Part shown: positions 1-10,418 of the stretch, piece by piece
Position numbering within the stretch: position 1 is the stretch's first letter
How the letters are laid out: each line of letters begins with the position of its first letter
NCBI GenBank assembly: GCA_000697055.1
Contig: JNDT01001569.1
Location: 1 to 44,212 of the forward strand
Direction of reading: 5' to 3'
Length of the DNA stretch: 44,212 bases
Source: Saksenaea vasiformis B4078
Lineage: Eukaryota; Mucoromycota; Mucoromycetes; Mucorales; Saksenaeaceae
Notes under the pieces: model-generated
Seen by the model: only the letters and a program-made list of their open reading frames with translations
What the model was told of the DNA's origin: nothing
Database searches by the model: none
Translations under genes and position numbers: made by a program

Positions 1-1195
1 CTAACTCTGAGTTTTCAGAGCAAGAGCACTCCATCATGTATGGCATGAGGCTGTCTGGAATGTCGTACGGTGAAATCGCGAAGTTAAGGGGTGTCGGAAA
101 ATCAACAGTTCATCGTATTATAAAAAACATCGAGTCAACTGGTTCTTCTTCTTCAAAACGGAGGGAAGGAAGACCAAGGAAGATAACAGAAAGAACGAAG
201 CGTATGCTAGAGCGCGATTTCAGAAACAATCCGCGTGCACCAGTAAAGGCCCATTTTGATTCATTCCGAGAGACATGCATGGAGATGTCTTACCCTACGT
301 TTACCAAAGCCATGCATGAACTTGGATTCCATTCGCGTAGGATAGTTCGTAGACCACGCCTAGAAGATAGACATAAGAAGAAACGGCTGGAGTGGGCGTT
401 GGAACACCAGCATTGGTCCATGGACCAATGGAAGAATGTTATCTGGTCTGATGAGTCGAGATACAGCGTGAAAGGCAATGACGGCCGAGAACGTGTCATA
501 CGAAAAGATGGAGAAGCAATTATGGAAACACACATAAGTGAAACAACGAAGTTTGGAGGTGGTGCAGTGATGCTTTGGGGGTGCTTCCATGCAAGCGGAG
601 TTGGCCCCATCACTCCAGTAGAAGGCAAGTGAATGGGAAGAAATATCAGGACATTTTGAAAAGCAATCTACTTCCTTTTTTAAATGAAAACAATCTTGAA
701 GACTATGTCTTCCAGGAGGATGGGGCTACACCTCATACTTGTAAATCCACCACGCTATGGAAGAAGAGAAAGGGTATCCGTGTCATGTCGTGCTGGCCAG
801 CACAAAGCCCCGATCTCAACCCAATCGAGCACCTTTGGGATGAACTTGAACGTCGTATCTCGAAGATAAGATATCAAATCAAGAATTCCGAGGAGCTCGA
901 GGCGGCTCTAGTGAGTGAATGGCATTCCATTCCTCCAAGTGTTTGTGAAAATCTTGTAGCCTCAATGCCCGAAAGATGTAAAGCTGTCATCGAGGCTCAT
1001 GGCGGCCACACCAGATACTAATATATAATAAAAAAGTAATATGTAAGTTTTTCAGATGTAATAACTTCGAACTCTGCGCTTCCCAGGCATGTTATATGAG
1101 AAATAGTTAGATGTATTGCATGTATAGATTGTAGAAAGATAATTTGATGTTTCGGAGTTTACAAACCGTCTACAGACTTTTTTTAGGGGAGTGTA
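1..1195 (+). mobile_element. Tc1/mariner DNA transposon, left end outside window
   Basis: The transposase at 36-1021 is followed by about 170 bp of non-coding DNA. This ends in a Tc1-type terminus whose outer end, read inward on the minus strand, starts TACACTCCCCTAAAAAAAG. The TA at 1194-1195 is the probable target dinucleotide, so the right boundary is placed there. The left terminal repeat is not in the window, so repeat symmetry cannot be checked. The boundary is supported because minus-strand coding-like sequence resumes immediately beyond it. Confidence 0.75.
36..1021 (+). pseudogene. Tc1/mariner transposase, broken by one frameshift
   Basis: A Tc1-family DDE transposase that would cut and rejoin transposon ends. 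The N-terminus has a helix-turn-helix (GVGKSTVHRI). The catalytic core follows: first Asp in IWSDESRYS, second Asp in FQEDGATPHT, and Glu in SPDLNPIEHLWDE, with 35 residues between the second Asp and the Glu by my count. The reading frame changes between about 628 and 632: the first frame stops at 630-632, and homologous coding continues one base over. A single-base deletion explains this. The first frame stays open to the left edge, so the N-terminus may start outside the window. The total, about 328 residues, is near full length. The element looks recently active but this copy should make no full protein. Confidence 0.9.
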
Positions 1196-2118
1196 TTTGA
1201 TAACTTTTGTCGTCATCACCACTATTAGAACCACGTTCACCGCTTGCCTTCCTCTTGCTTTCTTTACTTGGATGAGCTTGCTTCTCAATTCATTGAATTT
1301 TTCAGCTGATTTCGATAGAATGTCTTTTTCACATCGTTCCATAAGTATGTAGACCTATTCTTCCCCTTGAGAAGTCCCTTCAAGAGCGGCTGGAGGAGTT
1401 GCTATTCCAAATTTTTCTTTGAGAAGATTGAAAAGCTGTTCCGATACTCCACCGCTAGTAGTCAAGCCCTTTCAATTTCTCTACGGCAGCTTGCGCTGGC
1501 TTTTTGTGTCTTATCATGTGGAGAATTCAACGTTCATTCTCTTATTGCTATAAATTCATATTGGGATAAGGTACGCCAAAAGTATCCAAATGATATAAAA
1601 CCATTCATGGAATGACATTGGTTACTGTATTACTTACCCTCGAGGATGGTGCCATGCATATGTGGTCTCCATCTCCCGGATATAAAGTGATAGAGTTGAG
1701 GGTGGGTTCACGGCATTTGGGAATGACCAGTGTTGTCCATAACAACTACGCTGACATGAAGCAACGTAGCATACAGCAATCTATGGTATAAGGTGAATGA
1801 CTTTGAGCGCGACACGATATGAGTTGTACCGTAGTCTCGATGATAAACAAAAAAGAAATGGATGACCTTGTACCCGTGCATACCGGGATCGTAGTCTGTG
1901 AGAACGAAGACAAAGAAAAGAAAACTGTGTTTCTTTGAAGGCATTCCGTTATCGCGGAGCATCTTTCGTATCAGGCAAATAATACTATATGACACGATTA
2001 TTAAAGCCAGAAAAAGAGCAGGCGTTAACGTACCTCGTCCGTTCCGAAATCTTAATTCTCTTTGAGTAACCATCTTTCCCATTGTATCGCAGAAATGAGC
2101 AACATGATGCAGATCCAT
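1196..2118 (-). pseudogene. Decayed host gene flanking the Tc1 insertion
   Basis: Several minus-strand stretches read like protein but are broken by stops and frame changes. They are about 2118-2032, ending at a plausible donor (GTACGT); 1500-1370, containing SEQLFNLLKEKFGIATPPAA; and 1342-1200, containing ILSKSAEKFNELRSKL and then, one frame over, ERGSNSGDDDKSYQ. One in-frame TAG separates the second and third blocks. I do not recognise the product. The Tc1 element lies at the downstream end. It could instead be a live gene with introns I failed to place. Confidence 0.35.
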
Positions 2119-3147
2119 GAAATAATGATATGGGCAGACCTATGGGCATTTCAATTAGTCACGCATTAGAAAAGCTTGAAAGAATACGACAGTACCACAC
2201 AATGACAATGTCCTTCCCCATCCCATTTTCCTGTATTATATACTTAGATCCCTCCAAATAAGCAAGCGTTTTTGGTACTGAAAAACGACAATCGCTGCAA
2301 AGGAAAAAAAAAAAGGCGAAGGGCTTGTCGGTGCCAAGTCATAGGCAAGAAAAAAATAAAATGCCAATCAATGAAAAGAGAGCCCCGCTGCGACGAAGGC
2401 TAAATCGCAGTATCCACAGCCATTAAATAAACGCTTTGAACAACGATTTCCGTGCTTTTAAAAGTAATGTCGCCTTTAAAAAATAGATGTTCCTCTGCTG
2501 ACCTCTGCATTTGAAATGCGAGTGCGCAAACTTTATAGGAAGACGGTCAAGGAAACGTCGAACTTGTAAGGAATGCAATCCATTCTTGGAGATTTGTGAC
2601 CTGGAGAAGAGCGATCGCATGAAAGCAAGCCGCCGTTGTCAAAGCTAGTAATTGCGGCCGGGTAAAACAAGAGGACGGAAGGTGAGATAACATTTTTACT
2701 GATGACGATGTCCAAGGACAATTGTACTAGAACCACGTATCGAACGTAAAAAGAAGCCTAAAACAATAAAAGGACATGCTTCTGCAGCTTGTAAGAAAGG
2801 CTTTTCCAAAACTGCGAGGCGTTGATTTACCTAACTCCATTTTTCCTGATAAGAACGAAACAGATCTTGTAACACCGGCATAGCAACATGCACAGATAAA
2901 AGCAAACCAGCACTATCAAACCACCTCAATTGGAATAGATATTACAGTACCACCCTCGTCTGCAATATGTTAGCCAAAGTTAGATCTATTGAAAGGAGGC
3001 ATTACCAAGTCTGATGTTAAGCGCTGTTGATCTCAAATGAAGGCAGCTTGCGGTATGTTGTAATTCATTTCGCCTTACGCACACGTAAAGAAAAATCGAT
3101 ATCAATGTTTTATATACAAAACAAAACGGTAATGATTAATTTGCGGC
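2119..3147. other. Gene-less stretch
   Basis: No convincing coding signal on either strand. Only short open frames without recognisable motifs are present, in AT-rich sequence. Confidence 0.5.
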
Positions 3148-3415
3148 CGCAGAAACCGGAGAGGGACACATGTAAGAAGTGATCCGATAAGGAAGCACGC
3201 ACTTCCAGGTATACATCCGATCCCACTCGGGAGTCTTGTAAGGACGACACCTTACGAGGGCACCCTAAAGGAAAAAGAAAAAGATTGAAACGAAATCGCA
3301 AGAACCGGAGAGGGACACATGCAAGAAGTGATCCGATAAGAGGAAGCACGCACTTCCAGGTATACATCCGATCCCACTCGGGAGTCTTGTAAGGACGGCA
3401 CCTTACGAGAGCACC
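3148..3415 (-). repeat. Two direct copies of a ~117 bp block
   Basis: Positions 3148-3264 and 3298-3415 are near-identical, differing by about six substitutions or small indels, and are offset by 150 bp. Each runs from an ACCGGAGAGGGACACATG core to a CTTACGAG(A/G)GCACC end. The spacing and the flanking polypurine/polypyrimidine tracts suggest a duplicated upstream element inside a retroelement terminal repeat. Confidence 0.85.
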
Positions 3416-3419
3416 GAAA

Positions 3420-3800
3420 AAAGAGGCGAGTTTGCGCCACGTCAGCATCTTTTTTCTTTTCTCAGATCAGCCAATGGCGATCGCTCAATAGTCCAAGCAA
3501 AACTTCCAGAGGCCTCGTGACCGTCTCAAAGGAGTGCGGATCGAACGTTTTTAGAAGAAGCCACGAAGCCCTTCTTTAATGATGAAGTGCAAACAACCTT
3601 GGTTTATTGTCGGAAGTCGCCGACCACAAAGAGAGAAACAGATAAAAGAAAAGAAAAAAAGATATCGGTATGAAAAGAAAAAGAAATATAAAGATATATA
3701 AAGAAATAAGGAATCTACTGTTGTCCGGCAACCCGAGCCACTGGGTTCCGGACACTTAGCCGCGGGCAACAAAACTTTGTTACCCACTGTGAATGCAGAA
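3420..3800 (-). mobile_element. Possible solo LTR (minus orientation)
   Basis: On the minus strand, downstream of TATA-like T/A-rich DNA (about 3690), there is a poly(A)-like AATAAA near 3610. The duplicated block 3148-3415 then follows further along the same strand. A compact hairpin lies at 3723-3753. No internal retroelement coding, primer-binding site or target duplication was found, so the LTR assignment is tentative. Confidence 0.25.
3723..3753. repeat. Perfect-stem hairpin with one bulge
   Basis: GTCCGG (3723-3728) pairs with CCGGAC (3748-3753), and AACCC (3730-3734) pairs with GGGTT (3743-3747). One base is bulged and the loop has eight bases. Confidence 0.8.
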
Positions 3801-4138
3801 CGGCAACGCCGACGAATACGTTTTTACAGTAGAATATGAAGTTTAGAAAACGAGCACTCCTCTAGACAATATGAGGACTTGAGTTTCTTTAATTATATAA
3901 GAAAAATAGACGAAAACTGGAGTAGAGAAAAAAAAAAAGAAGAAGCACTAAAAGGAAAAGGTTACTCGTTTCTTGTATTCAAATACTATAAAATTAGAGT
4001 TTAACGGAATGCTCGGGCCTACCGGACTTCCGGATTGTGGACGCGACGCTGCTGCGGGGCAATGGCTTCATGCACAAATTCAAGCTTGCCTTTTAAGACG
4101 CTGTCGTGGTTACCGTCGATACTCTGAGAACGGTTACC

Positions 4139-5947
4139 ATGGAAGCTAGAGTTGCCGAATGTGAGCTCATTTTCTATTTGCATGCTTGTCACTAATGTTG
4201 TGTTAGACATTTCTGCATATATCTTAAATCATCAAAGCAGCCTGTCGCTTGCGCGATTCGTTGATGACGAGAGGCAATACATTGTCAAAAATAGTTCGAT
4301 GACAGAGGATATTGCAAGTATATGGGGAAAAAGGTTTGCTGACGAATGCCAAAAGTTGAACGTTACACCAGTGGGTTTTTGAGAAGAAAAAGAGGATACA
4401 GTAGCTAACTTAAGAATCTAGAAAAAATCTAGACCGAACTGGGGTAACGTTGCTCTGGCGTTCTTACAGAATATCCGTTCTTCCACGAGCTCTAGTATAA
4501 GCAATACGAATTTTTCGAATGCCACACCGTCGATAACCTCTTCTTCACCCCCTTTGTCATCCGCCTCCTCGGCTTCAAATATATCGTTACTCAGCTCAGA
4601 GGCACCGCGAAAACTGACGCGAGCCGATCGGCAAAAGATCCAGGATGTGTATGATGGGCTTGATCAGTCGAAGATGTGGAAACTGAGAACAGGGACAGTT
4701 GTGGAGCTGAAGATGAAGGATCTGGCATTACAATGCTCGTACGAACAGTGAGTCGAGGGAAGAATATGAAATACGTCTTCTGATTTGATCACGGCTATTT
4801 AAGCCCAAGTCATTCCCTTATATTCGATCCATCAGACGCAACCTGGGATCAATACTTTACAAATGAAGAACTTGACGAAATCCGCCAGTATCGACCACCT
4901 GCAATTAATCCGATGCCCGCTGAGTTACTTGAATTTTTAGACTCATTTGGCAACTTGGTAAATATGCAGTATGTCCCTCTTTCCGCTATTTACATTTTGT
5001 TGTTTGGATATTTTCAGAATGACTTGGATCAGCTTTACGAACATAATTTCAATTTCAAGTATCATCCAAGACGAGAGCCCGCCCTTCATTGGATGCAGCA
5101 GTCGATTTTTCGTATTCTTGATTTATATTATCATGACTACCTGTCAAAATCAAGAAGCGAAAGCGATCTCATGAAGCGGGTGTGGTGCATCATTGATTAT
5201 TGTTATGATGGGTCTGACATCGATATTATCACGTAAGCGGAACCGTATGAATGCTATAGAATGGTATACTCGGTCGATTTGCTCATAATATCATCTTAGG
5301 GGCGAGAAGTCGAGTGCTGCAAGTTCGCAACGCAGGAACGGTGACAGAGTGCTTGCAAGCGTGACGCCCATGGCAAGGAAAAAGATCGGCTCTAAAGTCG
5401 ATTTATTATTCGTTTCTGAGCAGATGGAATTCGGTGTCTGCGAAGCTAGCAGGTTCACGGACACAAGCAGCACGAAGACCATCATGGAGTTTAACGTCAA
5501 AGTCCCTAAAACACTTAAAGACATGTTTATCCAACTTGTAAACAAAGCCCAATCAAAATTGCGAGACATAAAGTTGCCTGGTTTCATTATTTCTGGTAAG
5601 CAAGAAAGAGCCGTCTTATAAATTAATAATAATTTACTGGCACTCCAACTTTAGGCCTGCAGCTGAACAGCCTGGTAATGGACTCGCCTCAGGGGTATGT
5701 TTGCAGAATTAGCAAATTGCCACAGTGGCTGAATTTTCCTGTTTCTGCTGCCACGTTTCTTAAAGACGTCAGACCAATTTTCGAAATCGTCTGGCATGCC
5801 AAAGTAACGATGGAACAAATCAAGCGTGACATTGAGCTTGATCAAACACGTACAGTGCTATCATACACGGCGCCTATCACTTCCCTCATACCACCTTGTT
5901 TTGAACTATCCCCGCCGCCATCTAAGAAACGTAAAACAGATTTGTAA
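4139..5947 (+). CDS. Seven-exon family protein, PD-(D/E)XK-nuclease-like (copy 1)
   Basis: Exons 4139-4160, 4207-4370, 4422-4747, 4804-4957, 5018-5232, 5300-5595 and 5655-5947 give 489 residues with every phase closing. The product resembles a large family I recall from Mucorales genomes, of unknown function. Landmarks are a Ser/Thr-rich segment (about residues 65-100), the YEHPxHSLIxDPxDxxW block with YFTxxELxEIR, and a C-terminal core. The core reads SKVDLLFVSEQMEFGVCEAS, then a Lys/Glu-rich helix and VPKTLKDMF. The D...E.G.xEAS pattern recalls a PD-(D/E)XK fold but lacks a clean ExK, so catalysis is unproven. The tail PPSKKRK looks like a nuclear localisation signal. Copy 2 at 26609-28505 shares exon boundaries. 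The N-terminal micro-exon (MEARVAE) is the least certain part. Confidence 0.75.
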
Positions 5948-7014
5948 ATGCCTCATCCCGCGACAATCCATTGCATTGTTGTAAATATGAATTTATAAAC
6001 AGCTTCATGCTGAGTCTATTGAACGGCTGTTAATCAGCTTCAGCCTCTCTGCCGTCATCTATTTGCGTGACCTCTGTCTTGTTGTCTCCTTGAGATAGTT
6101 TAGACAAATACTGTATAAAAGCACAATGTTTCACTCTAGGATGAGTGCAACTTTACGATGAAAATGGGGAGCTGATTTCGTTGTCTATAGAACAAAACGC
6201 AGATTTGCGAGCATATCCAATAATTTGAATTGGTTATTATTGCGTTATATTCAGAGACTGGTTCAAAAGATTAAATATCACATTGCCTATTTTCGGCTCC
6301 ACGTAGAGGTTCACTTCAATGTTTTCGTCTATAATAAAAAGTACGAACTCGAATTTGGTTTGATTTCTCTTTAGTATCAACATCCACTCGTGGCCTTTTG
6401 ACTGGCACTGATATGAACTTTGGCTTTGTATTCCACATCCAACATTGATGTTGCATATTTCTTATCATATAATTTGTAGCAAATAATCAATACGTGTCAT
6501 GAGCGTCGCGCTTATCTAGAAATTATTTAGGTCAGTGTTTACATGGATTGGACTATTATTTGCTTGTCTGCCTGTATTCTGGATTCAGACTGATAATGTG
6601 TTCCAGAGCATTGCTTTCATAAGCGATTCTTGAAGTATGCGTCACTAAAAGGTTTACAGCAATTTGTATTATCTGATGGGATTATCTTCTTTTTCAGAAC
6701 GACTGATGTGCTTCAGAGTTCGTTTGCAGATCGCCTCGAAGCTACATGCTTTGTATATGGAAATGCGTGTATCAACTTTGTCAGGAGACATCGACTTGAG
6801 TACTGCGTTCAAAAAGGAAGATGCAAGATGTCAATGTGACCAATCTAAGAAGGAAGGACCTGTAGAGGGTCCGTAGGGAGGCGGGATCGAAGAGTTATGG
6901 TTACTTGCGCTTGTCGGCAACTGCTGTTCGCTGTGGATATCGGTGGTCGATCTAACAAGATGTCTCCGTAAAAGTCTTTGCCACAGAGAACCGAGATTAA
7001 GGTTATATCAGCCT
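5948..7014. other. Gene-less stretch
   Basis: AT-rich 3' flank of the preceding gene. A short open region after an acceptor-like site near 6700 shows no recognisable motif. Confidence 0.5.
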
Positions 7015-8160
7015 GTCTGCGTTCAACATGTCACGCATGGTTTCGTCCGCCTCATGATAATCATGTTCTTGTAGAAATGTTCGGAGTACAGCTGTTGGCG
7101 CGAGAACTTCGATATCTGCGTTTAAATTGGCCTGAGAGGAATCGCACATATCTCTAGCTTTACGTTTCGTTGGGACTTTTAAAGTTCTTTTCTTCTTATC
7201 TCCTTATATCTAAAACTTCCAGATAATTTAAATTGCTGGCATTCAAAACGGGTCGCCGACAGCTGTGCTCACTGAAGCGCCAGTATTGGTGCAGCATCAG
7301 TTCACCATAGTGACAACACTAGTTCAGACTTTCATATGTAAAGAATTGCGTACTGGACTGAATAATATCATAATAAGCTTGGTAGACATTAAACAACATG
7401 TATGCGATTGAACAACCAGAGCCAGCGATGTTTATTGTGACACTAAGAAACTCGCAATCGACAGGATTGCTTTTGAAAGTGGAATCAATGTTAAATACTT
7501 TAACGTGTTCTAACAGATGAACAACATTGAAAAAAAGTGAAATAAAAGCTAATGCATAGTTGCCACTATAATGTCTCCATAAGCCAGTTTTCATATATTT
7601 TGGGCGCATCAATCATAACGCACACTGATCTTTTATTTGTGACAGAAATCTACTCATATTCTGCACTTCCATCTGAAATTTATCATCGTAATCCTGGTCA
7701 ATAACTGCCTTTGCAGAAATCATGAAGCTGCTAATACTATTAAAAAATTCATTCCGTCAATGATATATCTGCGATCGCCTTCAGGAATCTGTTGCTGCAC
7801 TGCGGTTTCTTGCCAGCAATTGGCGCTAAAAAAACACCATGTTTCAGGTGTGGACCGCTTATATAAATTCCATGGTATTTGTATCTCTCACAGAACTTTA
7901 CAGCAGGGACGATTCTATTGACAATGTGATCTGGTTCCGATTGTGCCACCCGGTACAACTCAAGCAGACTCTTAAATGTACTTCATTATCAGTGTTACCA
8001 ATATAGCGATCTTTCAAGCCTTCTAAACCAATCATATCATCAAAGGGCGCTAGATCCATGGTACCTGAATACCGGTTTTTGCAATATTGGCAGGTAGAAA
8101 ACCATTCGCTTTCTTGGGGAAAGGCGTATGAAAGCGCGGATCGTCAGCCTGACCCTGTGA
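7015..8160 (-). pseudogene. MULE-like transposase relic
   Basis: Read from 8160 downward, the pieces are as follows. First, a cysteine pattern (STCQYCKNRYSG ... LRVCLSC). A frame change near 7960 leads to PDHIVNRIVPAVKFCERYKY. At about 7720-7330 comes the core VFNIDSTFKSNPVDCEFLSV with GSGCSIAYML, which matches the first catalytic Asp region of Mutator-like (MULE) transposases. A final block from about 7180 to 7015 includes LNADIEVLAPTAVLRTFLQE and ends in TAA. Several stops and frame changes interrupt it. The C-terminal block may belong to another gene type. Confidence 0.6.
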
Positions 8161-8238
8161 CAATCACTTCAAACTCCGCGTGACGGAAGTCCTGTGCTTT
8201 GCTCTTTCAATTGCAAAAGAACAGCCTTAGGAACGGCC

Positions 8239-9335
8239 ATGTCATTGTTGCCAACTACAGCTGCGTATGCAGGCGCTCCATCGGCATCGCGCCGGCAACG
8301 ACGTTCATCACGTCCAATCCCTCTGATAATACGAAGGTTATTTCGATTCCCACAAATGGACTTTGAGGTAACGGACAACCATGGAGAAAGATCGTCGTTG
8401 GATGAAGAACGGTAGAACTTAGATCTTTGGTCGTAGTTTGCATTATGGCAGATGGCGTATCTTCTCATTGCACCAAGACGAGTGTAAGTCATTTTCACAT
8501 GAGGACAACTGTACGATACTAGTTTCTTTTTCTTTTCCTCGAACAGATATAGGAACATTTATTACCACAAACGCAAGTAGACAGCTTCATTCAGTCAGCG
8601 TAAAGCTAATACGGCATTTTAGAAACGAAGAATCAATGGGCGCGAGATGATCCTGCATTTCTAGTCTTGCTAGCATCTTTACTGTGCGGTAGGTCAATGC
8701 AACAAGTGGATGCAGCGAACGTGACAATGTATAATTCACAGTATCTGCGGTGGCATGGGGGATTGCTTATGGACTTGGTACGGTTGGAATACTACGTGCG
8801 ATGCTATTTATGGTGCTTGTTGATTTTCTTCTGGTTGGATCACTCGTTGCCACGTTTTCTTGGTACGGATAGCAATAGCAAGAGTATGTACGGCTGATTG
8901 ATTTTATTTTCCAGGTTTGTGACCAACCGGTTTCTAGCGCATAACACAATGGCACATGCGGTAGAGCAAAAAGTGGAATGGGCATATGCGTTTGATGTGC
9001 ATTGCAATTCTTTTTTTCCACTTTTCCTTATTTTATATGTGTTGCAATTTTTCTTCATGCCAGTATTGTTAAGTAACAACTGGATCTCGATTTTCATTGG
9101 AAACACCATGTATTTTATTTCGGCGGTGTGGTATACGTATGGCACATTTCTGGGTTATAATGGTAAGTGAAGAAGAGGGAGAGAGATGATTACTTATTCT
9201 GGATTGTCAGCGCTTCCTTTTCTGGCGCATACGGAGCTCTTTTTGTATCCTGTTATCATTTGTATCATATTGTTCGCAGCTTCTCTATTCGGATTTAACA
9301 TCAGTCAACATGTTCTGCGAGCCTACTTTGGTTAA
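8239..9335 (+). CDS. unc50: UNC-50 family Golgi membrane protein
   Basis: Exons 8239-8367, 8437-8483, 8547-8572, 8623-8688, 8742-8862, 8915-9162 and 9211-9335 give 253 residues, close to the usual 250-260. UNC-50 proteins are multi-pass Golgi/ER membrane proteins involved in trafficking of selected membrane cargo. Diagnostic blocks in order: RRLFRFPQMDFE, ALWQMAYLL, KNQWARDDPAFLVLL, VEWAYAFDVHCNSFFPL, FIGNTMYFISA and GYNALPFL, plus hydrophobic segments typical of about five membrane spans. Intron 3 (8573-8622) must start with GC (GCAAGT) to keep the conserved TKNQWARDDP block in frame; the GT four bases on leads to a stop. The start at 8239 is chosen for an N-terminus of normal length; an in-frame ATG also lies at 8194. 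Confidence 0.93.
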
Positions 9336-9498
9336 AACGGGAAATGCAAAAACAAAGGAAATGGGCTTGAACCCCTTATGGACCAATGTCTTTGTGAACA
9401 CTATTTTTACATGAACAATGCAAATCCTTTCCACACCATTCAAAATATAATTCAAAACAAACAAAAAAAATACTTACATTGTTCTTTTCTTCTCTTGA

Positions 9499-10353
9499 AT
9501 GATGCATCCTCTATCTTTACACTCACCTTTGCCTATTCGTTTGAATGCCTGTTTGGTTTGCACCGTTTGCTTTACGTGCAGTAAGGTAAACCATATAATC
9601 ATTCACTCTAAGTGAAAATATATCTGTTTTTAACTAGTCTTTTATTATTATTATCAGCGTTATGGTATTGACTGTATTTGTTCACCTTGTAAACCACGTC
9701 GTGGTAAAAACTTGCCCGATGGTTGCATTGATTCAAGGGCGAAAAAGCTCATGGATCGAACGGCTTACGATTACGAATTTGCCATTCAATGGTTGACAGA
9801 ACATGCGCATGCCTCCTACACTCCTCTACCTGTACTACGACAGGTACCCGAGGTGTCACTTTGTAAAGCACACTCAAGTATGTTATTCCGTGCCACCAAA
9901 CGTTATTTTGCTGTCAAACGGGGATCTGCCGAAAATGGGCGACGAATGCAATCTTTAGCCACATTGCAGCACAGACGGTTGCCTGTTCCATATTCTTATC
10001 GGATGACTGGAGAAAACAGTAATGAAGAAGGTGGTAGTCAAGCGTCGCAGCCAATATACACTAGCTACATCCATCCTAACGTGCCTAGCCTGTCTACATC
10101 GTCCTTACTGGTGCAAGAACCCTCACAGCCTATTATACTTCCACCTCGCCCAACGCAGTCTACGCCACCAACAACCATGCGGCGCAGCGGCTACAACGAA
10201 ATTTCTGTTCCTAGACTACCTAAACCATATGGGGCTGAAACGAGACTTTCTTCTCTTAATACTCCTCCCATTCCTTTGGAACCCATGCATTCTGAACTAG
10301 TTGACGGGACAACGTGGTCTGCAGGTTCTCACACATTAAAGAAAGAAAACTAA
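9499..10353 (+). CDS. Cysteine-rich protein of unknown function
   Basis: Two exons, 9499-9585 and 9658-10353, give 260 residues. I do not recognise the protein. The N-terminal 50 residues hold an unusual run of eight cysteines (CLVCTVCFTCSK joined across the intron to DCICSPCK, then a further Cys) with basic residues after it. This could be a metal-binding knuckle, a palmitoylated segment or part of a zinc finger. A helical-looking middle segment (AYDYEFAIQWLTEHAHASY) follows. From about residue 125 it is a low-complexity Pro/Ser/Thr-rich tail. It begins 163 bp after the UNC-50 stop on the same strand and converges with the lipase gene, leaving only 65 bp between stops. Confidence 0.6.
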
Positions 10354-10396
10354 TCGAACATGTAATCATTTGAGAAAAAAAAATAAAAAAGTATAA

Positions 10397-10402
10397 AATA
10401 AA
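10397..10402 (+). terminator. Poly(A) signal of the cysteine-rich gene
   Basis: AATAAA 44 bp after the stop codon, in an A-rich tract. A second AATAAA lies at 10382-10387. Confidence 0.5.
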
Positions 10403-10418
10403 CAGTACAGTTTAGAAT

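Noticed and set aside
8169..8558. 129-codon open frame on the minus strand
   Set aside because: Antisense to UNC-50 exons 1-2, whose protein is clearly conserved; no motifs.
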